64,000 nucleotides of DNA from Pseudopithomyces maydicus (GCA_026873275.1 JANTUC010000001.1:744001-808000); one strand, 5' to 3'. Positions 1-9,557 are shown, counted from the stretch's first letter. Notes: generated from the sequence alone by a model not told the origin. Program-made: numbers and translations.

Positions 1-1700
1 TTTATCTTTACTAAATTTAAATATAGCTTTAGTTCTTATATACTTTTAGTAATTCTTATATAAGTATATCTGCTAATATTCTTATATATATATATTATTA
101 ATAATAAGTATTATCACTATATTTTCTCCTTTAAGATATTCTAGAAAGTATTATTAAGTTTATTTATCCTAAAGATATATATTATAATTATTAATTAGGT
201 AGTTAAATTATTCCTATTAGCAGCGAAGCTACTTAAAAAGGAATTAATATTCTTTTTTAGCCCTATAGTAAATAGTATACTAATTATAATTATATAGTTT
301 CTAGTTAATATATATATATTTAGAATTTTAATAATCTAGTATATAATCCAGTTCGTAGGTTTCTTTCTTATTTTTATAGACTTTTTATTTTAATTATTAT
401 TAGTACCTTTCTTATCCCCATTTAATATCAGCTTTACTAACGTACTTAAGTTATTAATTATTTAGGTGTAGGACTAATCCTTTAAAAAAATCTATATTTT
501 ATAATTAAAATTTTTCTTCCTAAGGTTCCGTTTATGTAAGTTTATTAAGGTACTCTATAATATTAATTAGTTTAATTTAAGGATATAGCGTAGGTGCTTA
601 CGCTTATATAAATTTAAAGTTATTAATAGGTTTTTTATATAGATCCTTATAAAGTTATAAATTATTTAAGTCTAAGTGTTTATTTAGGTCTATATCACTT
701 ATATTATCTATAATAATCTATTCATCTTTATTATTCTAATTATTAATAATAGTAATTATATTTAACTATTTAATAACCTTATTCTTAGATCTATAGTTCC
801 TAATAATATAATTTCATTTATTATAATTAAAATAAGTGCGTTACTCCTTTTAATTAAATAGAATCCCTTTTTAAGGTTTACTAAAGGCGCGCTTAAATTT
901 ATTTAGTTTATTAATATATTTAGAAACTTTACTATATATTTTAATTTTCTTCTTCTTCTTCCTTATTATTATATTATTCAGTTCTATCGGCTGGTAGCTA
1001 TAAGGGTTATTTATAACCTATTATTTAGTAGTAGTTATATAGTAACTGGTTCGTCCGCTTAACTTACTATATATAGATTAAAATTTTCTATAATTTTTAT
1101 ATTCTTAGTATAATTTATGCCATTCTACATTAATCCTAATAGTTTTATTATAAAGTTTTTATATTATATTAATTATAACTTTACTGTATAGGAGTTTTTT
1201 ATATATAAATTTCTTAAATCTTTACTTATACATTTTGCGTAAGAAATTATTATTTTAGTTAGTTTATATAGTATAGTATTTAAACTTTATAGTGTACTTA
1301 GCTACTAAGTGCGTTTATTAAAGGCATTAAATAGCTTTTTTAGCGTAAAACTTCTTATTAATTAAATTAAAAAGTTATTTAATTTAAGTATAGAAGATAC
1401 TATAGTCTTTAATAAGCTAGTTAATATTATCTCTATTTTAGTTTTTTACTAAAAGGTACGCTTTAATATACAGCTAAATTTAGTTAGTTAGTTTGCCTCT
1501 TATATATATAGTAATAAAAATAACTTTATCCTTATCTTCTATATCCTTATTAACATAGTAGAAGTATAGGTTAAGTTAAAATAGCTATATCTTAAGTTTA
1601 TATTAATTACTATTATATAAGTCTAATTTAGTAGTTTTACTATTAGGATTATTAAATAGAGTAAAATTATTAAAGTCGCTTATATTAAGGGTATTTAAGA
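1..1700 (-). pseudogene. RIP-destroyed gag region of the Gypsy family seen intact at 3,285-10,009
   Basis: Read on the minus strand from 1,700 leftward, this AT-rich stretch follows the leader and gag of the intact element at 3,721 onward base by base, with differences that are nearly all G-to-A or C-to-T. Landmarks: the gag start region (TAAGCGACTTTAATAA against TGAGCGACTTCAACGA) lies next to the LTR, and the CCHC-knuckle segment is recognisable near 785-860 (on the plus strand AAGTGCGTTACTCCTTTTAA matches the complement of the intact gag). No ORF survives. By length the window edge cuts the copy inside the C-terminal part of gag. Heavy transition bias on both strands with loss of CpA is the signature of repeat-induced point mutation; that mechanism is inferred. 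Confidence 0.85.
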
Positions 1701-2123
1701 TATTATAACCACGAGGGTAGCTAATTCTAGAGATTAAAATTAATTCTTAGGTAGGAGTAACTTATAGAGGGAGAAAAGTTATTAACTATATAAGTAAGTT
1801 AATAGAGTAGTTAATATTAGTATTATATATAATACTAAATTAATAAGGGGGCCTGAGTGAATCCAAATAATAGATTAATAAATAGGTTAAATATAAATAT
1901 CTATAAAGGAAACTTAAGTTCTTATATACTTAAGTTACTTAGCTGCTTAGTATTACTAATTATTAAATATATTATATATTTAATTAGTACTTAGTGCCAC
2001 TAAGTAACTAAGCATATTATATAATTAGTCTAATAATAGCTTAGCGCCTTATCTAGCTATATCCTAGGCCTGTTATTTATTATAAGTGTCCAATCCCCCT
2101 CCTCCACATTCTGGTTCGTAACA
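1701..2123 (-). repeat. RIP-mutated LTR of the old Gypsy copy
   Basis: The inner half (about 1,701-1,945) aligns to the reverse complement of the intact LTR, including ACCACGAGGGTAGCTA at 1,709 and GCCTGAGTGAATCCAAA at about 1,850, with transitions elsewhere. The outer part differs beyond RIP: in element orientation this LTR begins TGTTACGAACCAGAATG, ending on the plus strand at 2,123, whereas the intact LTR begins TGTTAAGATCTGTAGA. So R/U5 is shared but U3 is different. The first bases of this U3 remain GC-containing and little mutated. Confidence 0.8.
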
Positions 2124-3279
2124 TGAAGTTTTATATAATTATACTAGAATATAAGCTTAAAATATTCTATTAATTAGAAATAGACGACGACTCTATATTA
2201 TCTTTAAAATTATAGGATAGCGACCTATATTATAATAAGAACTTAGAGAATATTTAGGAAATATAATTATAAATAGTAGAGAGTTAATATCCTTAAAATA
2301 GGAACTCTAAACTGGTAATATTAGAATATTAATTATACTACCCTAATATTAGGATCCCCTATATAGATATCTATAAAGATAACTATTTTAAATATTTAAA
2401 AGAGGATAATTTAGGTGCTTTATTAAGTAAAAAAGAGTAGTAAATAATAATAAATAGTTTAATTAGTGTTTTAAAGTTAGGATTCTAGAGAAAAGAGTTA
2501 ATTTTATAATTTAGAAGTTATAAGGGATTATAATAAAAAAGTTTAAAAGGATTATAAGTATATAGGCATAGAAAAATTCGAGTTTTAGTAATATAGTTAA
2601 AATAATAGTAGTAGGAATATTTAGTATTTTTATAACTTAAAATAGCGCTAGAGTGCACTAGTATAATATACTAACTAATAAAATAGTATATAAGTGATCT
2701 GTCTACTATCTTATTAAATAATTTAACTTAATTAATTACGCTAACCTATACTAAATCTTTTTAGTATTATTAGCCTCCGCGTACTAATATATAGTATAAT
2801 TTAGTAATAGCGCAAATTTATAGGATAAATATTTTTAAGTTAGCTTAGTAATAGATGGCGTCCTAATTAGTAGATAAAAAAATAAAGTAATATTTATAAT
2901 ATTAATAGGTAGTCTAGTTAAGTATAATAAATAAATAGAATAGCCTATAAATAACTATAAATAAATATACTATTATATTATATAAGCGTAGCGTAAATGC
3001 AAGAGTCTTATAAATTAAGATTAAGGGGTTAATAAGAATAGCAGTTAGGTATAAGCTAATAAAGGGATATTAAATAATAGGTCTAATAGGGGGATAGTAA
3101 ATTAGGGGGTATATAAAAAGAGGGGTTAAGTTAAAAAAGAGGATTTATAGAGTAGTAGTTAAAGAATAAGGTGTTTTACTTATTTATAAATTAGGTAATT
3201 ATTAGGCGATAGTAAAGGGTAAGTAGGGGTATAAATAAAGGCTAAAATTAAAAGAATAATAAATAAAAGAGACTTTTTT
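2124..3279. repeat. AT-rich RIP-type repeat DNA, left flank of the retroelement
   Basis: No intact ORF. Translating the plus strand from about 2,122 gives a long frame interrupted only by TAA/TAG, compatible with mutated CAA/CAG/TGG codons, so this is probably an old coding repeat. The same sequence should continue at 10,015 after the inserted element. I could not assign a family; a weak Cys-containing motif near 3,168-3,220 hints at a retroelement gag but is not convincing. Confidence 0.5.
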
Positions 3280-3284
3280 ATTAC
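3280..3284. repeat. Target site duplication, left copy (ATTAC)
   Basis: ATTAC directly precedes the 5' LTR and recurs directly after the 3' LTR at 10,010-10,014. A 5-bp duplication is usual for Ty3/Gypsy integrases. The perfect match supports one unrearranged, recent insertion. Confidence 0.9.
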
Positions 3285-3720
3285 TGTTAAGATCTGTAGA
3301 TGGCTGCGGCACAGCATCGATCCCACATGTAATTAGAGGCCCGGGGCGGGCCGTGTAATTATGTAGTCACGTGACCTGATCAGTGTGATCAGTAGCCTTG
3401 GCGCACTGAGCATACTGAGCAGCTCGCATACTGATCACTGAGCAAAGGCTGATCAGTGTGATCAGTTGATCAGTGGGACTGATCAACCCAAGTATATAGG
3501 AACCCGAGTTTCCTTCGTGGATACTCGTGTTCAACCTGTTTATCAATCTATCGTTTGGATTCACTCAGGCCTCATTGTTGATTTAGTATCATACGTGATA
3601 CCGATACCGACTACCCCATCGACCCGCTCACGCAGTCGATAACCCTTCTCCCTCCGTAAGTTGCTCCTGCCCGAGAACCAACCTTAACCTCTAGGACTAG
3701 CTACCCTCGTGGTCTTAACA
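3285..3720 (+). repeat. 5' LTR
   Basis: Starts TGTTAAGATCTG and ends GTGGTCTTAACA. Contains seven TGATCA palindromes between 3,377 and 3,485 and a TATATA box at 3,493-3,498. It matches 9,574-10,009 with a constant offset of 6,289 bases. A 65-codon minus-strand reading frame in each LTR has no recognisable features and I do not call it a gene. Confidence 0.95.
3493..3498 (+). promoter_or_regulatory. LTR TATA box
   Basis: TATATA follows the palindrome cluster in U3. A start about 30 bases downstream would fall near 3,523-3,530, just where the sequence complementary to the primer site begins (GTGTTCAA at 3,527-3,534). Confidence 0.6.
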
Positions 3721-3722
3721 TC

Positions 3723-3730
3723 TTGAACAC
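3723..3730 (+). promoter_or_regulatory. Putative self-primer binding site
   Basis: TTGAACAC begins two bases after the 5' LTR. It lacks the TGG that starts tRNA-type primer sites, but is exactly complementary to GTGTTCAA at 3,527-3,534, the predicted 5' end of the element's own RNA. In Tf1 of Schizosaccharomyces pombe the first bases of the mRNA fold back and prime reverse transcription at this place. Function here is inferred from position and complementarity. Confidence 0.5.
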
Positions 3731-3737
3731 CCTCAAC

Positions 3738-5534
3738 ATGAGCGACTTCAACGACCTTACCCCATTCAACAATCCTAACAGCAAAGCTGCTAAACCGGAC
3801 CTGTACGATGGCGACCGACGCAAACTCAAGACATGGCTACTCCAACTCGACCTGTACTTCCACTGTGTCAACAAGGACATGGAAGACAAGGACAAAGTCA
3901 TCTTTGCCGCCACGTACATGAGAGGCGAACCAGCCGACTGGATTCAGCCGTACATCGAAGCATATCTTTCAGCGGAAAACCAAGAAGGAGACCAGATCGA
4001 CCAACTCATCGAAGATTACAGTACCTTCCGTACTCAGATCAAACAACTCTTCGGTTCAGCCAACGAGAAGTCTTACGCTGAAGAAGCTATCCAACGCCTC
4101 CGACAAACGCACTCAGCAGCCGAGTATACCGCAAAGTTCAAACACTACGCTGTACAGACTGGGTGGAACGACGATTCCCTACGCAAAATGTATAAGCAAG
4201 GTCTCAAGAAATCCGTACGCGAAGAACTCCTACGCAGTGGAGCCGCGATCAACACGATGCAAGAACTTTACGACGAAACCATCAGGATTGACGCAGAATG
4301 GCACGAATTACACCAGGAATACAAGAATCATGGGAGATTCCAACCCACGTATGGCAAGTCAAGCGGACGAACCAGTTACCGTACGACCACTACCAAACAA
4401 CGGGTTACGAACGACCCCTACGGCTACCAGCCGATGGAACTGGACAATGTAATGGTAAGGAAGGAGGAGAAGAAAACTGGAACATATGGCAAAGCCTCTG
4501 GAAATGCCAATGGACCAAACAGACTCAAGCGCGCCTTCGGTAAACCTCGAGGAGGGACCCCGTTCAATCAAAAGGAGCAACGCACTTGTTTTAACTGTGA
4601 CAAACCGGGTCACATCGCCAGGAACTGCAGATCTAAGAACAAGGTCATCAGACAGTTGAACGTAATCACCGTCGCCAACGATCAGGACGACGAAGACGAA
4701 TGGGTTATCACAGACGGCATAAGTGATAGGGACCTAAACGAACACTCGGACTCAGACGATTCACGACTTTACGAGGATCCGTACGAAGAACCCGTCAACG
4801 ACTTTGAACCCGTACGAGCGCGAGCACCTACGCCACATCCTCAAGCCAAACCAATCAACGTTATGGAGTACCTCGACAAACTTACGCAAACGGAACCTCT
4901 GGAAGAAGAATTCCAACCACGGGATGTAGATCTTCCTGAAGGATCAGTCCCACACCTAGATGATCAGCGACTCAAGTACGTTAGTGAAGCTGACATCGAA
5001 TGGGGACAAGAAAGGTACCAACGACAGTCAAAGCAAAAAGTCTATGAAAACGAGAAAGAAACCTACGAACCGGATTACGTACTGGACCACCGAAACCCCA
5101 AACATATGTGCATCAACTGGAAACTATGCAACTATGACCAGTGTACTATTCACTACAGGGCCAAGGAAGAACATTGGTTCCCTTCTAAGCAGCCTCGCTG
5201 CCGATGGGAATGGTTTGACTGCCCAATCGACGATTGTGACGTACATCTCTGGGACAAGCGAACTCGACAATATTTTCCAGGGTACCTCGAAGGAGAAAAC
5301 ATGACAATGACCCTCATTGTTAACGGCACATGCACACAAGAACATTGGCAGACATGCTTACACAAGGATTGCCAGAAGCATGCAAGAACCAAGGCCATGT
5401 TCGGATTCGGTGAAGATAAATGGCTCGACACGATGGAGGCAAGTGAACCCTTCAGACGCAAGCGAGCAGGCAAGAAAGGCAAGCAGTCTTTTTTAGGCCA
5501 ACGGGCGGACTCAGTGGAGCCGCAACAGAACTAA
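3738..5534 (+). CDS. gag: Gag polyprotein with CCHC knuckle and C-terminal Cys/His repeats
   Basis: 598 residues from the first ATG after the primer site; the frame is open to 3,723 but only from a TTG. The N-terminal 200 residues resemble Ty3/Gypsy capsid (retrotransposon gag). A CCHC knuckle, CFNCDKPGHIARNC, lies near residues 284-297 after a basic region. An acidic linker follows, then three spaced Cys/His motifs of the form C-x5/6/7-C-x4-C-x2-H near residues 456, 485 and 530. The product should form the virus-like particle and bind element RNA. The last 15 codons overlap a -1 frameshift signal giving Gag-Pol. Confidence 0.92.
   Translation: MSDFNDLTPFNNPNSKAAKPDLYDGDRRKLKTWLLQLDLYFHCVNKDMEDKDKVIFAATYMRGEPADWIQPYIEAYLSAENQEGDQIDQLIEDYSTFRTQIKQLFGSANEKSYAEEAIQRLRQTHSAAEYTAKFKHYAVQTGWNDDSLRKMYKQGLKKSVREELLRSGAAINTMQELYDETIRIDAEWHELHQEYKNHGRFQPTYGKSSGRTSYRTTTTKQRVTNDPYGYQPMELDNVMVRKEEKKTGTYGKASGNANGPNRLKRAFGKPRGGTPFNQKEQRTCFNCDKPGHIARNCRSKNKVIRQLNVITVANDQDDEDEWVITDGISDRDLNEHSDSDDSRLYEDPYEEPVNDFEPVRARAPTPHPQAKPINVMEYLDKLTQTEPLEEEFQPRDVDLPEGSVPHLDDQRLKYVSEADIEWGQERYQRQSKQKVYENEKETYEPDYVLDHRNPKHMCINWKLCNYDQCTIHYRAKEEHWFPSKQPRCRWEWFDCPIDDCDVHLWDKRTRQYFPGYLEGENMTMTLIVNGTCTQEHWQTCLHKDCQKHARTKAMFGFGEDKWLDTMEASEPFRRKRAGKKGKQSFLGQRADSVEPQQN
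5489..5523 (+). promoter_or_regulatory. Programmed -1 ribosomal frameshift signal
   Basis: T TTT TTA at 5,489-5,495 is in the gag frame exactly as a canonical slippery heptamer. Nine bases later GCGG-A-CTC (5,505-5,512) can pair with GAG-CCGC (5,517-5,523) around an AGTG loop, a 7-bp stem with one bulged A. Slipping back one base enters the pol frame, which is open from here to 8,884. Frameshifting is inferred from these elements. Confidence 0.75.
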
Positions 5535-5578
5535 ATGCGCTGGTAACTGACCAGGCATCCCTCATTAAGCTACCGGTA

Positions 5579-8500
5579 ATGCTTGATGAGAGAATACGGA
5601 TCAAGGCTTTACTGGATTCGGGAGCCCAAGGAAACTTTATATCGAGAAAGACTGTTCAACGAGCCGGACTCCGCGAACAACTCAAGGAAATTCCCTTGGC
5701 TATCCATGTCGCGAATGGACGCCGATTACCAGGACAATCAAGCATACGACACGAGGTCACGACGACACTCAAGATCCATGAGCACCAGGAGTGGATTACC
5801 TTAGACGTCTTGGATGCAAGTCAGCATGACTTAATCCTGGGTATCCCCTGGCTACGAAAGCATAACCCACAGATACATTGGGGAAGGAAAGAGCTTTCGA
5901 TGAGGAACTGCAAATGTGCACTGCAGTCAGAACCTGCGCATCACACGACGCTGATGGCGGATGAGAGCATGATCAATAATTTGAACTCGCGACAGAAAGT
6001 CGATAAACTGGAATTTACCTCGGCAGACGCTGGCAGGCACCACCAGGTCAAGAAGCACGAGAAGGAGAAACGCACAACTCACGACATCCCCGACGAATAT
6101 AAAAAGTGGAGTCATTTGTTTCGGGAAGAGGAAGGAAAAGCAAACCTACCTGAGCACCAACCCTGGGATCATACGATTGACCTAGAAGAAGGGAAAACGC
6201 CACCCTTTGGACCATTATACGGCAAGTCAGGAAAAGAACTCCAATGGGAAAAAGACTTCATCGAGAAGAACCTCGACAAAGGATACATACGAGAATCGAA
6301 GTCACCCGCAGCAAGTCCATTTATGTTCGTACTCAAGAAAAACGGAGAACCACGACCGTGCATCGACTATCGAGCACTCAACAACATCACGATCAAGAAT
6401 AGATACCCGTTACCGAACATATCAGAATTACGAGACAGACTCTCAAGAGCCAAGATATTTACGGCTATGGACTTAAGAGACGGATACCACCTCATCAGGA
6501 TGAAAGAAGGTGAAGAATGGAAGACAGCGTTTAGATCGCGATACGGCCTGTTCGAGTACACAGTCATGCCGTTCGGACTAACTAACGCACCAGCAACATT
6601 CCAGGAATTGATCAACAACACGCTAAGGAACTACCTCGACATCTTCGTAGTTGCCTACCTAGACGACATCCTCGTATACTCAGAAAACGAGCAAGAACAC
6701 GTAGAACATGTCAAAATCGTATTGGAAGCTTTACGGAAAGCACACCTAAGGATCAAACCGGAAAAATGCAAATTCCATGTCACGGAACTAGAGTTCCTAG
6801 GACACGTTGTCAACACGAAAGGCTTCAGCATAAGCCCAGAAAAGGTCGAAACCATACGAGCATGGCCAATTCCGAAAACCATAGGAGACGTACGAGAATT
6901 CCTAGGATTTTGCGGATTCAACAGACAATTCATCAAGGATTACTCCAAGATCACCATACCCTTGACGGCACTAACCAAGAAGGATGTAGCATTCAAATGG
7001 ACGGAACAATGCGATCGAGCTTTCAAACAGCTAGTACAAGCAAGCATCAGTGCACCAGTCCTAGTTGCTTTCAGAAGCGACGAACCACTACGCATGGAAA
7101 CCGACGCAAGCGACTTGGCTATCGGAGCATGCGCGAAGCAAGAAAGGGACGGACAGTGGCACCCTGTTGCTTACTATTCGTATAAATTCATTGACGCGGA
7201 AACACGCTACGACATCCACGACAAAGAATTGTATGCTATCGTCAAAGCACTCAAGCACTGGAGGACCTACGCCCACGGATGCTCAGAACTCACGATCTTT
7301 ACGGACCACAAAAATCTGTTACGGTTCACGACAACGAAAGAATTGACACCGCGACAAGCGCGATGGTCAGAAGCCCTTGGACAGTACAAATTCAAGATCC
7401 TGTACACACCAGGAAAAGAGAACGGACGAGCAGATGCTCTCAGCAGAAGAAAAGATCTCGCAGGAGATAAGGTCAAGACATATTCGGCAATCCTCAAGGA
7501 AAACAAGGACGGATCGCTAGGACCTACAGCGGAACTTAACCAACTAATAATAGTCACCAAGGATGTACCAAAGGAACAACAGGAGGAGGTAATACGACAA
7601 CACCACGACGACCCTCTTTACGGACATCCCGGAATCAGCAAGACAGTGGAACTAATCCAACGGAACTACAACTTCAAAGGAATCAAGGAAGCTGTAACCA
7701 ACTACATCAGGAAGTGCGCAGACTGCCAAAGGAATAAGCATGCGACACATCTGAAGTATGGAGAAATGCAAGCCATTGAAATACCCACAGCACCATGGGA
7801 AGACATCGCTATGGATTTTGTTACAGGACTACCAGGATCTACGGACCCGGCTACGGAAGTCAAGTACAACGCAATATTGGTTATTGTGGACAGATTTACG
7901 AAGTACGCCGAGATGATACCCTGCAAGAAGGAATGCACTGCAGACCAGCTAGGCTATCTTATACTCGACAGACTCGTAAGACACCACGGCATACCAAAGA
8001 CAATCATCAGCGACAGAGACAAACTCTTCACATCAAATTACTGGACAACGCTTATGGCACTCATCGGAACGAAACGAAAGCTATCGACAGCTTATCATCC
8101 ACAGACGGACGGACAAACGGAACGTACCAACCAGACTATGGAAACGTACCTACGCATCTACTGCAACAAGAAGAAAGACAATTGGGTTTCATTATTACCT
8201 TTAGCACAAATGGCATACAACAACAAAGAATCAGCAACAACTGGAACTACACCATACTACGCAAACCACGGAAAACATCCACATCTCTTTGATCAAGTCT
8301 TACCAACGGTTATCAACACAGCAGAAGCAGAGAAAACCGCAGAAATCATGAAACGAACACACGAAGAATTACGAGAAAACCTCGAGAAGTCTCAACGACA
8401 AACAATTTCCTACGTCAACAAGAAACGAAAAACGGCACCTCAGCTGAAGAAGGGGGATAAAGCATACTTGCTTACGAAAAATCTTCGCACACAGAAGAAG

Positions 8501-8884
8501 AAACACAAGAAACTGGATCACGTTAAAGTCGGACCATTTTTCATTTCCAAACAGATATCGCCAGTAAACTACAAGTTGGAACTACCGCCAGATGCAAAGA
8601 TACACCCGGTATTCCACATATCATTATTGGAACCAGCAGACCCAGAAACGCCAGTTCAGACCACCTTCTATCACCAAGCCGAAGAAGAAAACGAGTTCGA
8701 AGTAGAACGCATCCTAGACATGCGACACGGCTTAGGACAAGGAAACGACGAGTACCTCGTCAAGTGGAAAGGGTATCCCAATAGCGAAAACACATGGGAA
8801 CCAGAAGGGAACCTAAGCAACTGTCAACAAAAGCTGAAGGAATATTACAACAAGATGACGCCACTACTACGAAGAAGGACATAA
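5579..8884 (+). CDS. pol: Pol polyprotein: protease, RT, RNase H, integrase, chromodomain
   Basis: 1,101 residues if begun at the ATG at 5,579, but the frame is open back to the frameshift site near 5,495, so it is probably made as Gag-Pol. Order: aspartic protease LLDSGAQGNF (about residues 11-20); reverse transcriptase with YLDD (about 360); RNase H with METDASD and TDHKNLL (about 505 and 575); integrase with an HHCC zinc domain (about 672-715) and catalytic D, D, E in MDFVTG, ISDRDK and GQTERTNQ (about 745-850); C-terminal chromodomain, ERILDMRHG...YLVKWKGYPNSENTWEP (about 1,042-1,090). Chromodomains of chromoviruses bind modified histones and can steer integration to heterochromatin, in keeping with the RIP island it sits in. 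No internal stops or RIP. Confidence 0.95.
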   Translation: MLDERIRIKALLDSGAQGNFISRKTVQRAGLREQLKEIPLAIHVANGRRLPGQSSIRHEVTTTLKIHEHQEWITLDVLDASQHDLILGIPWLRKHNPQIHWGRKELSMRNCKCALQSEPAHHTTLMADESMINNLNSRQKVDKLEFTSADAGRHHQVKKHEKEKRTTHDIPDEYKKWSHLFREEEGKANLPEHQPWDHTIDLEEGKTPPFGPLYGKSGKELQWEKDFIEKNLDKGYIRESKSPAASPFMFVLKKNGEPRPCIDYRALNNITIKNRYPLPNISELRDRLSRAKIFTAMDLRDGYHLIRMKEGEEWKTAFRSRYGLFEYTVMPFGLTNAPATFQELINNTLRNYLDIFVVAYLDDILVYSENEQEHVEHVKIVLEALRKAHLRIKPEKCKFHVTELEFLGHVVNTKGFSISPEKVETIRAWPIPKTIGDVREFLGFCGFNRQFIKDYSKITIPLTALTKKDVAFKWTEQCDRAFKQLVQASISAPVLVAFRSDEPLRMETDASDLAIGACAKQERDGQWHPVAYYSYKFIDAETRYDIHDKELYAIVKALKHWRTYAHGCSELTIFTDHKNLLRFTTTKELTPRQARWSEALGQYKFKILYTPGKENGRADALSRRKDLAGDKVKTYSAILKENKDGSLGPTAELNQLIIVTKDVPKEQQEEVIRQHHDDPLYGHPGISKTVELIQRNYNFKGIKEAVTNYIRKCADCQRNKHATHLKYGEMQAIEIPTAPWEDIAMDFVTGLPGSTDPATEVKYNAILVIVDRFTKYAEMIPCKKECTADQLGYLILDRLVRHHGIPKTIISDRDKLFTSNYWTTLMALIGTKRKLSTAYHPQTDGQTERTNQTMETYLRIYCNKKKDNWVSLLPLAQMAYNNKESATTGTTPYYANHGKHPHLFDQVLPTVINTAEAEKTAEIMKRTHEELRENLEKSQRQTISYVNKKRKTAPQLKKGDKAYLLTKNLRTQKKKHKKLDHVKVGPFFISKQISPVNYKLELPPDAKIHPVFHISLLEPADPETPVQTTFYHQAEEENEFEVERILDMRHGLGQGNDEYLVKWKGYPNSENTWEPEGNLSNCQQKLKEYYNKMTPLLRRRT

Positions 8885-8891
8885 AACATAC

Positions 8892-9464
8892 CTATACACC
8901 GGAGGAAGGAATCATGGGAGCAGGGAAGTGCGAATCCCAAAACTCATCAGACAAACCCTCAAACGCACCCCACGTCGCGGGAGATAACAAAGGACCTGAA
9001 GGAGCTTCCGCAGCCGCTGGAGCAAGGTCAGACACCTCTGCAGCTTCCATCTCTTCGATATTCCTCTCCTCCACAGAAATCGCGTCAGCAGCCTTGCGAT
9101 CCAACAAATCCATCTGCTGACGGAGACGGTCCTCGCGAGCGCGCGCAACCCGCAACTCCTCGAGCGCAGCCTCGTGAGCCTTAAAAGCGGTTTCCTGCGC
9201 TTCCCTTGACTCTTGAATTTGCACCTTCAACTTCTCTTTTTCAGCCAACAAACGCTTGAACTCCGACTCGGAAACACGAACATCGCAACGCTGCCCGAGC
9301 CGCACACAGGCACCACATTTTCCGGAACGAACATGAACTTTGCAAACACGATTGTGCTTTACGCATGTGGAACACTTCTTTACCATGGTTTCGCCAAAAG
9401 ATTCAATAAACTCGACAAGCAAACGGCGACGAGTGGTGCTGGAGGCAGACGGATGTTTGGGCAT
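8892..9464 (-). CDS. Antisense Zn2Cys6-like coiled-coil protein within the retroelement
   Basis: A 190-codon frame on the strand opposite to pol, ending 7 bp from the pol stop and starting about 110 bp inside the 3' LTR. The ATG at 9,464 (MPKHPSASS) is the first true ATG; the frame extends upstream to 9,524 only from GTG. Residues 31-60 read C-x2-C-x6-C-x8-C-x2-C-x6-C, the spacing of a fungal binuclear zinc cluster. A charged heptad-like segment (about 64-130) should form a coiled coil, followed by an acidic, Pro/Ala-rich tail. This architecture resembles a small fungal transcription factor. Antisense ORFs occur in some plant Gypsy elements; I know no function for this one. Transcription would have to come from the 3' LTR or its flank. 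Confidence 0.6.
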   Translation of the reverse strand: MPKHPSASSTTRRRLLVEFIESFGETMVKKCSTCVKHNRVCKVHVRSGKCGACVRLGQRCDVRVSESEFKRLLAEKEKLKVQIQESREAQETAFKAHEAALEELRVARAREDRLRQQMDLLDRKAADAISVEERNIEEMEAAEVSDLAPAAAEAPSGPLLSPATWGAFEGLSDEFWDSHFPAPMIPSSGV

Positions 9465-9557
9465 GACGCGGACCAAGCTAACGCTACTTATGATGCGGGG
9501 CGAAGCCCGGTTATAACTAACCACGGGACTACATCACCTGATCCGAGGACAGATCCT

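Noticed and set aside
3367..3564. 65-codon minus-strand reading frame in each LTR
   Set aside because: It has no motifs, occupies the palindrome-rich U3/R region and is identical in both LTRs only because the LTRs are.
5579..5581. ATG as an independent pol start
   Set aside because: The pol frame is open upstream to the slippery heptamer with a suitable stem, so Gag-Pol fusion is more likely; the ATG is kept only as the feature boundary.
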